Shown one piece after another: positions 1 through 11,716 of a DNA stretch of 64,000 bases. The DNA is from Balaenoptera acutorostrata. Taxonomy: Eukaryota; Chordata; Mammalia; Artiodactyla; Balaenopteridae. Position numbers and translations under genes: made by a program. The notes below the pieces were generated by a model. That model had not been told where the DNA came from, made no database searches, and worked only from the letters and a program-made list of their open reading frames with translations. Where the stretch lies: NCBI RefSeq assembly GCF_949987535.1, contig NC_080082.1, positions 48,460,374-48,524,373 on the forward strand. Direction: 5' to 3'. Position 1 is the first letter of the stretch, and every line of letters begins with the position of its first letter.

Positions 1-504
1 GTTTATTATCTTGTTCTTTTTCTAATTTTAAGTTGAATGTCCAGTTCGTTTATTACCTTTTTTCTTTAAGAATAAAACACTGAAAGTGATAAAAATTTCC
101 TCTGAGTACAGTTCTGGCCACATTCCATAAGTTTCGGTGTGCATAATTTGCCATTATCGTAATTTTTCATGGTCTAAAAGTGCTGTTTTTATTTTCTCTT
201 TGATATGAGAGAGGTGTTCAGGAGAGTATTTTAAAGCTCTTTATTTTTTCTTTTGTTATTAATTTCTAGTTAGTATTGTATCCCATACATTTTTTTAAAA
301 CTACCATATTTACATGAAATTTAAATTGATGCTGATTGTAATGCATACCACTATTTTATATGCCAATAAGAAGAAAAAAAACCAAAACACTGCTAGTTCA
401 ACTCTAACATCCCATCTATTGTAAGATGTATCTAGGTTTCATCAATGTTATGAAAAAGTAAATCTTAGAATGTATGAAATATGGAGTTTATCATTTATTT
501 TATT

Positions 505-875
505 AAAAAAAATGTTTTTATTGAAGTATAGTTGACTTACAATGGTGTGCCAATCTCTGCTGTACAGCAAAGTGACTCAGTTACACACATACAGACATTC
601 TTTTTTTATATTCTTTTCCATGATGGTTTATCACAGGATACTGAGTATAGCTCCCAGTGCTATACGTTAGGACCTTGTGGTTTATCCATTCTAAATGTAA
701 TAGTTTGCATCTACCAACCTCAAACTCCCAGTCCATCCTCTCCCTCCCCACCTCCCCCTTGGCAACCACAAGTCTGTTCTCTATGTCTGTGGGTCTGTTT
801 TTGTTTTGTAGATAGGTTCGTTTGTGCCATATTTCAGATTTCACATATAAGTGTTATCATATATCATTCATTTTA
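505..875 (-). mobile_element. Cetartiodactyl L1 3' end insertion
   Basis: The + strand begins with a run of T/A near 505 followed by TTGAAGTATAGTTGACTTAC, the antisense of the L1 3' UTR common in cetartiodactyls. It ends near 875 inside the older L1. Similar short sequences (ATCATTTATTTTA and ATCATTCATTTTA) flank it and may be a decayed target-site duplication. It is strongly 5'-truncated and has no coding capacity. Confidence 0.8.
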
Positions 876-1569
876 AATTTAAGTACATTGTGGTCAGAGA
901 ATGTGATCTGTAGTATATTAGTTCCTTGCAATACATTGTAACCTGGTATGTGGTAGGTGGTCAGTTTTTATATATGTTTACATGTTCTTGAAAATAATGT
1001 ATCTTCTCTATTTGCTGGCTATAGGAATACACACACACATATTTATATTTGCATATTCCACATACGCACACATTCACACACATGCATATATAAAATCAAT
1101 CTTGAAACGGTGCTTTTCAAATTTTCTGTACCCTTGCTAATTTTTTTATTGGTTTGATCTTTCCATTTCCGAGTGAGACCTGTTAAAATCTCCCACTCTG
1201 GTGGTAGATTTGTTAATTTTCCTTGTGATTGGCACTTTCTGCTTTATGTATTGTGAGGTTCTGTTGTTAGATGCCTACAAGTACCTAATTGTTACACCTT
1301 CTTTTTCAGATTGTTCTTTTTCTCATTGTGTTGTGCCACTCCTTACCTCTATTAATTCCTTTTTTGCCTTGAATTCACTTTTATTTGATAATACTATCAA
1401 TAATATCATGTCAGTTTTCCTTTGGTTAGTACTTCCTGGCATTCCACTTTCCAGCCACTTCCAGCCTTTCTGTATTGCTTTTTAAAGGGTTTTACCATCA
1501 AGATTGATGGTTTTCATCTGGCTGGCAGTAGGCCAGATGAAAGCACCTGTTTCTGAAGGCAGCAGAGAA

Positions 1570-1810
1570 CATGAGAAAGTGCATAAGCTGGGGATCCTGC
1601 GTGTGCAGGTCTATACCCTGGCTCTGCTCTCTACCAGCGCGGGTGCTTGCACACATTCCTTTAACCTCCAGGGCCTCAGTTACCCCATGTATAAAATGTG
1701 ATCATAACAATACCTAGCTCATGCACCTGTTTGGAGGATTAAATAAGCCAATACATGTAACATGCTTAGTTTGGCATATAGTGAGCATTGCTAATGTTAG
1801 ATGGGCTTAA
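1570..1810 (-). mobile_element. MIR SINE
   Basis: Antisense MIR features are visible: the core region reads as a tract like CCTCAGTTACCCCATGTATAAAATG, followed by a GGATTAAATAAG stretch and GGCATATAGTGAGCA near the 3' end. It sits within the ancient L1. Confidence 0.7.
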
Positions 1811-2914
1811 TCTCTTAATATTTATTGTTATCACTAATATTTTGGATTTATTTCTATCACCTTATTTGTGGCTTCTGTTTCCTTTCCTTTCTTGTTTTCA
1901 GTCCAGTCAATACAATTTTCTTTCTTTTTCTTTCTCTCTATTGATTTGAAAACTATAGATTTTTTTTCTATCCTTTGAGTACCCTCAAAATGTTAACATG
2001 CATATTTAACTATAAATTTTTTAGCAAGTCTAAAGTTATTATCTCTGTCATCCTCCAAAACAATCAAGGATCTTTGCACATAGGGACTGCACACCAAACA
2101 CTTTCTCCCTCCATCTTCCTTGTTGTTATAGTTGAGAATTTTTTGGTACCTTAATGCAAAAATAGTATTTTTAATATGTACGGTTGATGGTTAATTAAAT
2201 TTGCCAACAAATTTTACCTATGTTCCTGTTTTTTAAATCCCACTCATTCTCTCTGAGTTCATTTTTCTTGCAGAAATGTATCCTTTAGTAACTCTTTTAT
2301 TGTAGCTGGCACACGCTCAGCTTTGGGTATCTGAAAATGTCTTTATTTTGCCCTCATTCTTGAATAATTGAATAGAATGACCTTTATTTCCCTAGAGCAC
2401 CTACAAAAAATAATATTCCTCCACTGTTTTCTGGGCATCTCTTGATGCTAAGTTGTCTGCTGTGGTCTAACTGTTGGTAGATAATCAGTCTTTTCTTTCC
2501 GGTAAACTTTAAGATTTACCTTTTTGGTATTCTGGAGTTTTACCAAGATGGGTGAATTTTTAAAATTTTTACCCAGAGTTTAGCATCGTGTGTACATTTT
2601 CAGTACAAAAAAAACCCCACGTTTTCTTCCATTCTGGAACATTCTCAGCCATATTCCCTCAATTTATTGCTTTTTCTACCAGTACCCCATTCTCTTCTGC
2701 AACTCTGTATTAGATGAATGAGGTGATTCTTTTCAGCAGTTGTATAGGATTCCAGAGTTTGGAAGGACCAAAATTTAATTAAACATTCTTCTACTCATGG
2801 GAATTTATATTTTTTGAACTTTTTTTCTATTGAAAACAATGCTGTAGCCAACATTTTTACCTCTCTTTTTTTCGTTAGAGTCTATTTTTACTGCATCCTG
2901 GTAAAGTAATGACT

Positions 2915-3261
2915 TTTTTAAAAAAAAAGATTTATTTATTATTTATTTAATTTATCTTTTGGCTGCCTCAGGTCTTAGTTGCGGCACGCAGGATCTTTCG
3001 TTGCAGCACGCGGGCTTCTCTCTAGTAGTGGCATGCGGTTTTTCTCTTCTCTAGTTGTGGCGCGTGGGCTCCAGGGCGCATGGGCTCTGTAGTTTGCAGC
3101 ATGCGGGCTCTCTAGTTGAGGCACGTGAGCTCAGTAGTTGTGGTGCGCGGGCTCAGTTGCCCCGCGGCATGTGGGAATCTTAGTTCCCTGACCAGGGATC
3201 AAACCCACGTCCCCTGCATTGCAAGGCGGATTCTTTACCACTGCACCACCAGGGAAGTCCC
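2915..3261 (-). mobile_element. CHR-type tRNA-derived SINE
   Basis: The tRNA-like head lies at the right (ending ACCACCAGGGAAGTCCC) and the A/T-rich tail at the left. Direct repeats AGTAATGACT at 2905-2914 and 3262-3271 mark a clean target-site duplication. Box B is degraded relative to younger copies (AGGGATCAAACCC). Confidence 0.9.
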
Positions 3262-3271
3262 AGTAATGACT

Positions 3272-5290
3272 ATTGAGATTTTTTTCTGTAGTCTAATATA
3301 AGCCCATATTTCTAAATAATCTAAGAGTGATTGAGAGAACTGTATTCTGTTTGCTGAGCACAAAGCTGTGAGAGAGAGCGCCAGATTTTATTAGTCAAGT
3401 CTTTAATATTCTCACTTAATTTTGTTTGCATAATTTATTCATTTAAAAAGTGTTAAAACCTTTATGACTGGCGATTTGTCAAGTCTCCTTTTGCCTTTAA
3501 TCATTTGCTTTATAGACTCTGAAGCTATGTTGTGAGATGTATTGGTGCCCATCTGTGGAGGTCACTCCATGGGGCTGACCCTTGGCGTCCCCCTGAAGCT
3601 GTCGTGAACCTCCTTTGTGGCTCTTGGACTGTTCCAGGCACCCTGACCTCCCAGAGGCTGCCCTGTCACCCTTCCTGTGCCCGCTGCAGTAGGCTTGCTA
3701 GAATTCCTGGCTGTGCCTGATTTCCTGCCCCGTGACCTGACCAACTTTCCTCCATGGATACAGGCTGCAACCCCCCCACCCCACCCATTTCTATATTTAT
3801 TTGATTCTTTCAAAGTAAGCTTGGAAGGAAAGAAGTTAGACAAATGGTGTTTGTTGTCATCCTTAACACAGAAGTCCCTTTCCTTCCGACAACTGCTTTT
3901 CCAGGCATGAATGTTCTTTCCTTACTCAGCTTGACCACCTTCCTTAGCCCCAGCACCCTCAGGTGTCCATCTATACATGTGTTCATGGCAGGAAGGAAGG
4001 TTTCTAACAAACATCCCAGCCCCACGTGAGGGCACGGAAGCTGTGTGGAGCTGGCAGCCTTGTCTTGATTCCAATCAGTGGATGAAAAGGGACCCAAGGT
4101 TGAGCCCCATGTGTGTGGTCATCCAGCCGGTCAGTAGTCCAGTGGGATTTTCACCCGGGTCCTCTATTCCTGGCCGCTTCATGAATTTCAGCTGGAGAGA
4201 GCTCAGCACCCCCTGGAGCCCCTCTCTCCTTCCCCAAGGGAGGGTCAGTCTGGTGCCCCATGGTTGGACCAACACGGCTGGACCTTCAGGAGAGAGGCGG
4301 TACCCACCTCCCAGCCGCAATCTTCCTTGCAACCTGCACAGCCCCTGCACAGTGTGTGTGGGACCCCTGCTCCTTCGGCCGATGTTTACCCAGCGCCACT
4401 CAGGCTGCCCCTAGGTGGGTGGAGCAACTCCCTCCCACAGGTCTGTTCTCCATCAGCAGCCGGAGTGGGTCTTTTTAAAGAGAAAATTGTACATATTTGG
4501 TGGGAGAGGTTCATACCCCTCCGCCATCCCTTACCTGCCCCGCTCCTCCTTCAGTTCTCACCTTGCACATCCTTTTGCCCAGACCAGAGCCACACGCCAT
4601 GGTCCCTCACCTCAGGACTGTCTTGGCATCACTGGGAACTCTTTGAGGGCAGTATACACAAGCTGGCACATAGTGGGTGCAGTGCTCAGTGAGGGTTTGT
4701 GGAACAAAGGGAGGAGGTAAAGGTGGGGGGGGATGATGAAGGCAGGGGGCAAAAAGGAGGAGATACAAAGGCGGGGGGAGGTGCTCATTAGTCAAGTTCC
4801 AGGCTCTGCCTGTTCCCAACGCCCGCCTTTGCTGCACTGTTCCCAGTGGGTGCCAGCTCTGAATGCCTGTTTAAGTCACTCCGCGAAGCTCAGCTTCTCA
4901 ATCTGTTTTTTATTTGCAAGGGCCAGATTCATCTTCCTTTTTTAAAAGTCAAGCTTCTGAGAAAGTCATTTAAATTCACAGTGATTCTCCTTTCAAATAG
5001 CTCGTTTGAGTGGTGTTTTTGGAGTCATGGTTCTTAGGGACTCTGCCAGGAGGGGCTGAGGGTCATGCAAAGACTCCTTGAGGGGGCACAAGTTGTAGAC
5101 AAGGACCAGGGCCTCCGGGGGTGGGGAGTGCCTTCAAATAGATGGGGTGTGTGTGTGCCAGGGGCCTGCAGTGCATCAACTGAAAGGTTGCTTTCTGACG
5201 TGACCGGAGGATGTTGGCTCCTCTTTCCTGGGAAGAAGGATAGCTGGTTATGCTAAGCTCAGCGGCCTCTCCAGATGTTTGTGTGCATTG
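3272..5290. other. Unique intronic DNA
   Basis: No gene or clear repeat is seen, except for a possible L2-like 3' tail near 4625-4700 (GGCACATAGTGGGTGC). Short open frames between 3977 and 4700 have no recognisable domains. 5290-5660 is AT-rich and may be a very old LINE end, but I cannot place it. Confidence 0.5.
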
Positions 5291-5823
5291 AGATCAGAAT
5301 TTGCATCACCCAACCTTCAAATATTCTAGGTGGTTAAAAAGCATGTATTTTACTCTGCCTTGGAAAAATGTCCAAAAGGTATTGTTAAATTAAAAAGCAG
5401 ACTGTGAACAATATGTACTTATATACCATTTATGGCTTAAAAATATGTGCATGCAAAAAAAGCCACAACTGTATATTCTCTGTTTACATAATTGTAAATA
5501 CATAGCTAGAAAGAAGTCTGGAAGGAATTATGACAAATTATCCCAGTGTGGAGTGGATTGGATTGGGGTGACTTTCAAATGGATCTTTAATTGTACTGTT
5601 TGAAGTTTTTTCCTATGAGAATATATTCCTGTGTGTATGTGTCATTTTAAGAGATGTATGGATTTAGAATTGAGATTCTATATGGTTACCTTGAGCTTCT
5701 GGGATTTTCATTTTTATATCTTTGAGTGATGGTGTTGAATGGCTTACTCAAAGTTTATTGGACATCCCAAAAGTTTACTTGACTGCTGATTTATAAGTGA
5801 ATTATATTTGCAGTTCAGGTCAG

Positions 5824-6042
5824 AGGTCAGCAGACTTTTTCTTAAAGGGCCAGGTAGCAAATATTTTAGGCTCTGTGGGCCGAAAGGTCTCTGCTGAAAC
5901 CGTTCAACTCTGCAATCGTAACATGAAGCAGCCATAGATAATATGAAAACAAATGAGCATGTCTGTGTCCCAATAAAACTTTATTTACAGAAACAGGTTG
6001 CCAGTGGGTTTTGGCCTGTGAGCCGTAGTTGGCTGACTCTTA
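5824..6042. mobile_element. Old hAT-type non-autonomous DNA transposon (MER family)
   Basis: The stretch CTTAAAGGGCCAGGTAGCAA, then GGCTCTGTGGGCC, CCAATAAAACTTTATTTACA and GGCCTGTGAGCCGTAGTT follows the known mammalian MER-type hAT repeat that starts with a 'gcaaactttttctgtaaagggcca' motif. I recall the family pattern but not the exact subfamily name. It has no coding capacity. Confidence 0.7.
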
Positions 6043-7196
6043 GGGGTTTAAGACACAGATGGGTATGAAAGTAGAGAAAAATGTCAAATGGAAATATTTT
6101 AGGCATCTAATCAGAACCATCATATCGAAAGAATTGTTTGGGGATCTGCAAAACTGAAGGAAAAAGAAAAAAACATTGCTTTTCTTAAGCGCTGCCCTAC
6201 AGCCTCTTCCAGGGTGAAGCTAGGCTGCCAGAGCCCAGGAAGCAGAGGCAGGACTTCTCCTCTGTGGCTCTGGGGGAAGCAGTCCCTCTGAGAGGTGCTT
6301 CCCAACCCTGTGCTGGTCTGGGAGGGGCCTGAACTTGCACACGGTTGCACTCAGTAAGCTTTGTTTGCCTGAAGAGGACTCTGAGTGGCCTACCCAGCCC
6401 TGGGGAGGTGGTGGACAGGGTCAGATTGGGGCAGATGAGCCCCTGGACCACCCTCGACCCTCCTGGCTGGGGCATCAGAGCCCCTCTGCCTCACCCGGCT
6501 TTCTCCTGGGCCAGGGGGCTGAGGTTAAGCACCATGGGCTGCAGGACAGGAAGGGCCTATTAGCGCCCAGCTACGTAGGCCACGTTAATTAGACACGTGG
6601 CTTAAGATGGAGCACTTGTTTCTGGGACTGAGCACCTTACACCCCATGGGACCCAAGAGTATGTGTGTCTCCTCTCCTTCATGGTAAGTGAGCACGTGTA
6701 TGTGTGTGTGTGTCCCCACACATACACATGCAGACGCCTGCAGAGGGGTGTGGCTGGGAAACAATCTCTAACAGGCGAGCACTTCAGCATCCCCTCCTCC
6801 CAGCTTCATAAGGAGAATTCTGTCTTCCTGGTGTTTCCCAGGCCTTTGTGTAGTCAGGGTAATGAGAAGAAGAAAGACAGATCCCATTGGTCCTGGAAGG
6901 AAGAGGGAACAGGGTTACCCAGGAAAATGCAGAGTTACCACAGCAAAGAAAAGAAGGGAGTGGAAGGTGAGAGGGGCTGGGTGGGCTATGGAGCTCAGAG
7001 CTGGGTGTGAGGAGATAAGGGGTTTGGGGCATTTGGGCAGAGGGAGGAGAGGGACAGGGACAGCTGGTGTGCATACACACAAATACCGAAGCAGGATGGG
7101 GACAGAGGGCTCTAACAGGCAGCTGGGCGTTACCAGTGGGATCCCTTTGTTATCTTAGTGAGCTTTGGGGATAGATTTAATTAGAGGTTGGTTGTA
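6043..7196. other. Unique intronic DNA with a short inverted repeat
   Basis: No gene is seen. A TG-rich inverted repeat lies at 6694-6730: the arm ACGTGTATGTGTG pairs with CACACATACACATG across a short loop. The rest is unremarkable purine-rich sequence. Confidence 0.5.
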
Positions 7197-7210
7197 AAGT
7201 GGATTGTTTT

Positions 7211-7534
7211 TTTTAAAATAAATTTATTTATTTTTGGCTGTGTTGGGTCTTTGTTGCTGCACACGGGCTTTCTCTAGTTGCAGCGAATGGGGGCTATTCT
7301 TCATTGCGGTGCGCAGGCTTCTCATTGCAGTGGCTTCTCTTGTTGCACAGCATGAGCTCTAGGTGTGCAGGCTCAGTAGTTCTGGCTCGCGGGCTCTAGA
7401 GCACAGGCTCAGCAGTTGTGGTGCAAGGGGTTAGTTGCTCCGCGGCATGTGGGATCTTCCCGGACCAGGGCTCAAACCCGTGTCCCCTGCATTGGCAGGC
7501 AGATTCTTAACCACTGCACCACCAGGGAAGTCCC
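7211..7534 (-). mobile_element. CHR-type SINE stacked beside an L1
   Basis: The head is at the right (ACCACCAGGGAAGTCCC) and the (A/T) tail at the left. The left flank TAAAGTGGATTG (from 7196) resembles the sequences TAAGTGGGTATTTTTT at 7535 and TAAAGTGGGTATTTTTC at 11699, so the SINE and the neighbouring L1 appear to have used the same target site. Confidence 0.88.
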
Positions 7535-8225
7535 TAAGTGGGTATTTTTTAAATTCAATTTATTTAAACTAAAAAAAAACACCCCACAAAACAGTTCACT
7601 ATGTCTCCCACCCCCCACCCCCTGCCTCTGGCAACCACCAATCTGTTATCTGTATTTGTGATTTTACTTTTGTTGCTTTGGCTTTCAGTGTCAGATTCAA
7701 AAAATTATTGCCAAGACCTATGTCAAGGAGCTTACAACTTATGTTTTCTTCTAGTTTTATGGTTTTAGGTCTTATGGTCTTTAATCCATTTTGAGTTAAT
7801 TTTTGTGTATGGTGTAATATAGTGGTCCAGTTTCATTTTTTTTACGTGTGGCTGTCCGGTTTTCTCAGCACCATTTACTGAAGAGACTCTCCTTTCCCCA
7901 TTATATATTCTTGGCTCCTTTGTAATAAATTAATTGACCAAGTATGCATGGGTTTATTTCTGGGCTCTCTATTCTGTTCCATTGATCCATGTGTCTGTTT
8001 TTCTGCCAACCCCACACTGTTTTAATTACTATAGCTTTGTAATATAGCTTGAAATCAGGGATCATGGTGCCTCCAGCTTTGCTCTGCTTTAAGATTGCTT
8101 TGTCTATTTGTTGTCTTTTGTGGTGCCATACAAATTTTAGGATTATTCTATTTCTGTGAAAAAGTGTCATTGGAATTTTAATAGGGATTGCCTGGAGTCT
8201 GTAGATTGCTTTGGGTAATATTTTT

Positions 8226-8576
8226 TTTTTTTTAAAGAGGGGGAGACTTCTAGACCCACCGCATTTTTTTTTCTTTTTTTCTTTTTTTCTTTTATTTATT
8301 TATTTATTTATTTGGCTGTGTTGGGTCTTCGTTTCTGTGCAAGGGCTTTCTCTAGTTGCGGCAAGCGGGAGCCACTCTTCATCGCGGTGCGTGGGCCTCT
8401 CACTGTCGCGGCCTCTCTTGTTGCAGAGCACAGGCTCCAGACGCGCAGGCTCAGTAGTTGTGGCTCACGGGCCCAGTTGCTCCGCGGCAAGTGGGATCTT
8501 CCCAGACCAGGGCTGGAACCCGTGTCCCCCTGCATTAGCAGGCAGACTCTCAACCACTGCGCCACCAGGGAAGCCC
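8226..8576 (-). mobile_element. CHR-type SINE with an extra 3' tail
   Basis: The target-site duplication is GCTTTGGGTAATATTTTT (8208-8225) against GCTTTGGGTAGTATTTTA (8577-8594). Box B reads, in sense, like GGGTTCCAGCCCTGG. Left of the normal (AAAT)n tail and an A/G-rich run there is about 30 bp of non-SINE sequence and a second A-run, which suggests a transcript that read past the first tail. Confidence 0.88.
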
Positions 8577-8880
8577 GCTTTGGGTAGTATTTTAACAATA
8601 TTAATTCTTCCAATACGTGAACATGGTATATCTTTCCATTTTTTCATGTCTTTTTCAATTTCTTTCATTAATATCTTATAAGTTTTCAATATACAGGTCT
8701 TTCACCTCTTTGATGAAATTTATTCTTATTCTATTTCTGATGTATTTGTATAGGATTGTTTTTCTTAATTTCTCTTTCTGATTGTTCATTATTAGCATAT
8801 AGAAATGCAACAGATTTTTGCATATTGATTTTTTATTCTGCAACTCTGCTGAATTTGTTTATTAGTTCCAACAGTTTTTT

Positions 8881-9192
8881 TTTTAATTTATTATTATTAT
8901 TATTTTAAATTAATTTATTTAATTATTTTTGGCTGTGTTGGGTCCCCGCTTCTGTGGGAGGGCTTTCTCCAGTTGTGGCAAGCGGGGGCCACTCTTCATC
9001 GCGGTGCGCGGGCCTCTCACTATCGCGGCCTCTCTTGTTGCAGAGCACAGGCTCCAGACGCGCAGGCTCAGTAGTTGTGGCTCACGGGCCTAGTTGCTCC
9101 GTGGCATGTGGGATCTTCCCAGACCAGGGCTCGAACCCGTGTCCCCTGCACTGGCAGGCAGACTCTCAACCACTGCGCCACCAGGGAAGCCC
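8881..9192 (-). mobile_element. CHR-type SINE in L1
   Basis: It is flanked by the direct repeat TCCAACAGTTTTTT at 8867-8880 and 9193-9206. The tail at the left is AT-rich (AATTATTTAAATTAA). It belongs to the same subfamily as the copies at 8226, 21887 and 26922, judged by the shared CTATCGCGGCC or matching complement. Confidence 0.92.
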
Positions 9193-11716
9193 TCCAACAG
9201 TTTTTTGATGAGGTCTTTAGGGTTTTCTGTGTAATATGTGATCTGTAAATAGTGACAGTTTTACTTCTTCCTTTCCAGTTTGGATGCCTTTTATTTATTT
9301 ATTTTTCTTGCCTAATTGCTGTGGCTAGGACTTAATACTATGTTGAATAAAAGTAGCGAGAATGGGCATCCTTGTCTTTTTCCTGATCTTAGAGGAAAAG
9401 CTTTCAGCTTTTCACCATTAAATATGATGTTAGCTGTGGGCTTGTCATATATGGCCTTTATTATGTTGAGGTATGTTCCCTCTATACTCACTTTGTTGAA
9501 CGTTTTTGTCATAAATGGATGCTGAATTTTGTCAAATGCTTTTTCATCTATTGAGATGACCATATGATTTTTATCCTTAATTTTGTTAATGTGGTATATC
9601 ACACTGATTTGCAGATGTTGAAACATACTTGCATCCCTGGAATAAACCCCATTTGATTATGGTATATGAGTCTTTTAAAGTATTGTTCAATTTGGTATGC
9701 TAATGTTTTGTTGAGGATATTTGCACCTATGTTCATCAGAGATATTGGCCCATAGTTTTCTTTTCTTGTGGCATCCGTGTCTGGTTTTTGTAACAGGGTA
9801 ATGCTGGCCTTGTAAAATGAGTTTGGAAGAGTTCCTTCCTCTTCTGTCTTTTGGAAGAGTTTGAGAAGGATTGGTATTAATTCTTCTTTGAATGTTTGGT
9901 AGAATTCACCAGTGAGGGTGTCTTGTCCTGGACTCTTGTTTGTCAGGAGATTTTTGATAACTGATTCAATCTCCTTACTAATAATTAGTCTGTTCAGGTT
10001 TTCTATTTCATCATGATTCAGTCTTGATAGGTTGTATATTTCTAGAAATTTATCCATTTTTTTCCTAGGCTGTCAAATTTGTTGATGTGTAATTGTTCAT
10101 AATAGTCTCTTCTGACCCTTTGTATTTCTGTGGTATCAGTTGTAATGTTTCCTCTTTCATTTCTGATTTTATTTATTTGAGTCTTCTCTCTTTTTTTCTT
10201 GGTAAATCTAGCTAAAGGTTTGTCAATTTTGTTTATCTTTTCAAAGAACTAGCTCTTAGTTTCATTGATCTTTTCTATTGTCTTTTTAGTCTCTATTTCA
10301 TTTATTTCTGCTCTAATCTTTCCTATTTCCTTCCTTCTACTAATTTTGGGTTTCATTTGTTCTTTTTCTAGTTCCTTGAGGTGTGAAGTTAAGTTGCTTA
10401 TTTGAGACTTTTCTTTATTCTTGAGTAGACATTTATTGCTATGAACTTCCCTCTTAGAACAGTTTTTGGGCGTCCCATAAATTTTGATATGTTACATTTC
10501 CATTTTCATTTGTCTCAAGTATTTTTTATTTCTTTTTGATGTTTTTCTTTGACCCTTTGGTTGTTCAGTAGCATGTTGTTTAGTCTCCACGCATTTGTGA
10601 ATTTTTCAGTTTTCTTCATGTAATGAATTTCTATTTTCATATCGTGATGGTGAGAAAAGATACTTGATATGATTTTAATCCTCTTATTTTTATTAAGACT
10701 TGTTTTGTGGCCCAACATATGATCTATCTTGGAAAACGTTGCATAAGCACTTGAGAAGAATGTGTAATCTGTTGCTTTTGGACGGAATGTTCTGTAAGCA
10801 TACTTAACAAAGTCCATATAATCTAATGTGTCATTTAAGGCCAATGTTTCCTTATTGATTTTCTGTCTGGATGATCTATCCATTGACGAAAGTAGGGTGT
10901 TGAAGTCCCCTACTATTATTGTATTGCTGTCTATTTCTCTCTTTAGGTCTGTTAATATTTGCTTTATATGTTTAGCTGCTTCTATGTTGGGTGCATTAAT
11001 GTTTACAAATGTTACGTCTTCTTGTTTGATTGACCCCTTTGTCTGTAATGCCCTTCTTTGTCTCTTATTACCGTCTTTGTTTTAAAGTCTATTTTGTCTG
11101 ATATAAGTATAGTACTCCAGCTTTCTTTTGGTTTCCATTTGTATGGAATATCTTTTTCCACCCTTCACTTTCAGTCTGTGTGTGTTCTTACATCTAAAGT
11201 GAGTCTCTTGTAGGCAGCATAGGGTCTTGTTTTTTTTACCTATCACCTTTCTATGATTGGAGAATTTGGTCTATATACATTTAAAGCAATTATTGATAGA
11301 TATGTGCTTATTAATCGTTTTCTGGCTGTTTTTATAGCTCCTCTCTGCTCCTATCTTCTCTTGCTTTCTTCATTTGTGATTTGATGTCTTTCTTTACAGG
11401 TATGCTTATAGTCCTTTCTCTTTCTCTTTGTGTATTTACTATAGGTTTTTGCTTTGTGGTTACCATGAGGCTTACACATAACAACTTATATCTATAACAG
11501 TCTATTTTAAGTTGATAACAACTTAATTTTGATCCCATTGTAAAGCTCAACATTATTACCCCCCCATCCCCCATGTTTTATGTTTTTGATGTCACATTTT
11601 ACATCTTTTTATCTGGTGTATCCCTTAACTAATTGTTGTAATCATAGTTATTTTTACTACTCTTGTCTTTTAACCTTTATACTATCTTCGTAAGTGATTA
11701 AAGTGGGTATTTTTCT

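Larger units (their letters stand above)
1..2914 (-). mobile_element. Ancient L1 (L1ME-like), 5' half, interrupted
   Basis: Read in antisense, the sequence follows the order of an old L1, from the ORF2 endonuclease/reverse-transcriptase region (near 100-480 and 880-1480) toward the 5' side (1810-2700, including a stretch typical of the region upstream of ORF2 near 2320-2720). No long reading frame survives. A younger L1 3' end (505-875), a MIR (about 1570-1810) and a SINE (from 2915) interrupt it. The left end is cut by the window edge. The 2740-2910 part may be a separate old L1 3' fragment. Confidence 0.7.
7901..10883 (-). pseudogene. L1 ORF2 remnant (endonuclease end, reverse transcriptase, C-terminus)
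   Basis: Separate open pieces are recognisable on the minus strand. 10515-10883 is the end of the endonuclease domain (GHKTSLNKNKR). 9599-10057 is the start of the reverse transcriptase, with the [10 protein letters not shown] motif. 9312-9626 carries the motif-A segment ([12 protein letters not shown]). 7901-8170 is the C-terminal region ([13 protein letters not shown]). Frameshifts and two SINEs separate them. The usual FADD catalytic box reads F-T-D-H at about 9238-9249, so one catalytic aspartate is lost. It is not functional. Confidence 0.85.
7551..11698 (-). mobile_element. 5'-truncated L1 with 3' UTR deletion, dead
   Basis: Antisense L1 sequence runs from the 3' side at the left (7590 onward) through ORF2 to the region 5' of ORF2 near 11700. 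Direct repeats TAAGTGGGTATTTTTT (7535-7550) and TAAAGTGGGTATTTTTC (11699-11715) flank it. Near 7645-7665 the text jumps from 3' UTR sequence (CTGGCAACCACCAATCTG) into ORF2 C-terminal-side sequence, which implies an internal deletion. Two SINEs are inserted (8226-8576 and 8881-9192). Confidence 0.88.

Noticed and set aside
8211..8681. Open frames on both strands over SINEs with phrases such as QSTGSRRAGSVVVAHGPSCS
   Set aside because: The same phrases recur at 8954, 21849 and 27005 because they are translations of the same SINE family.
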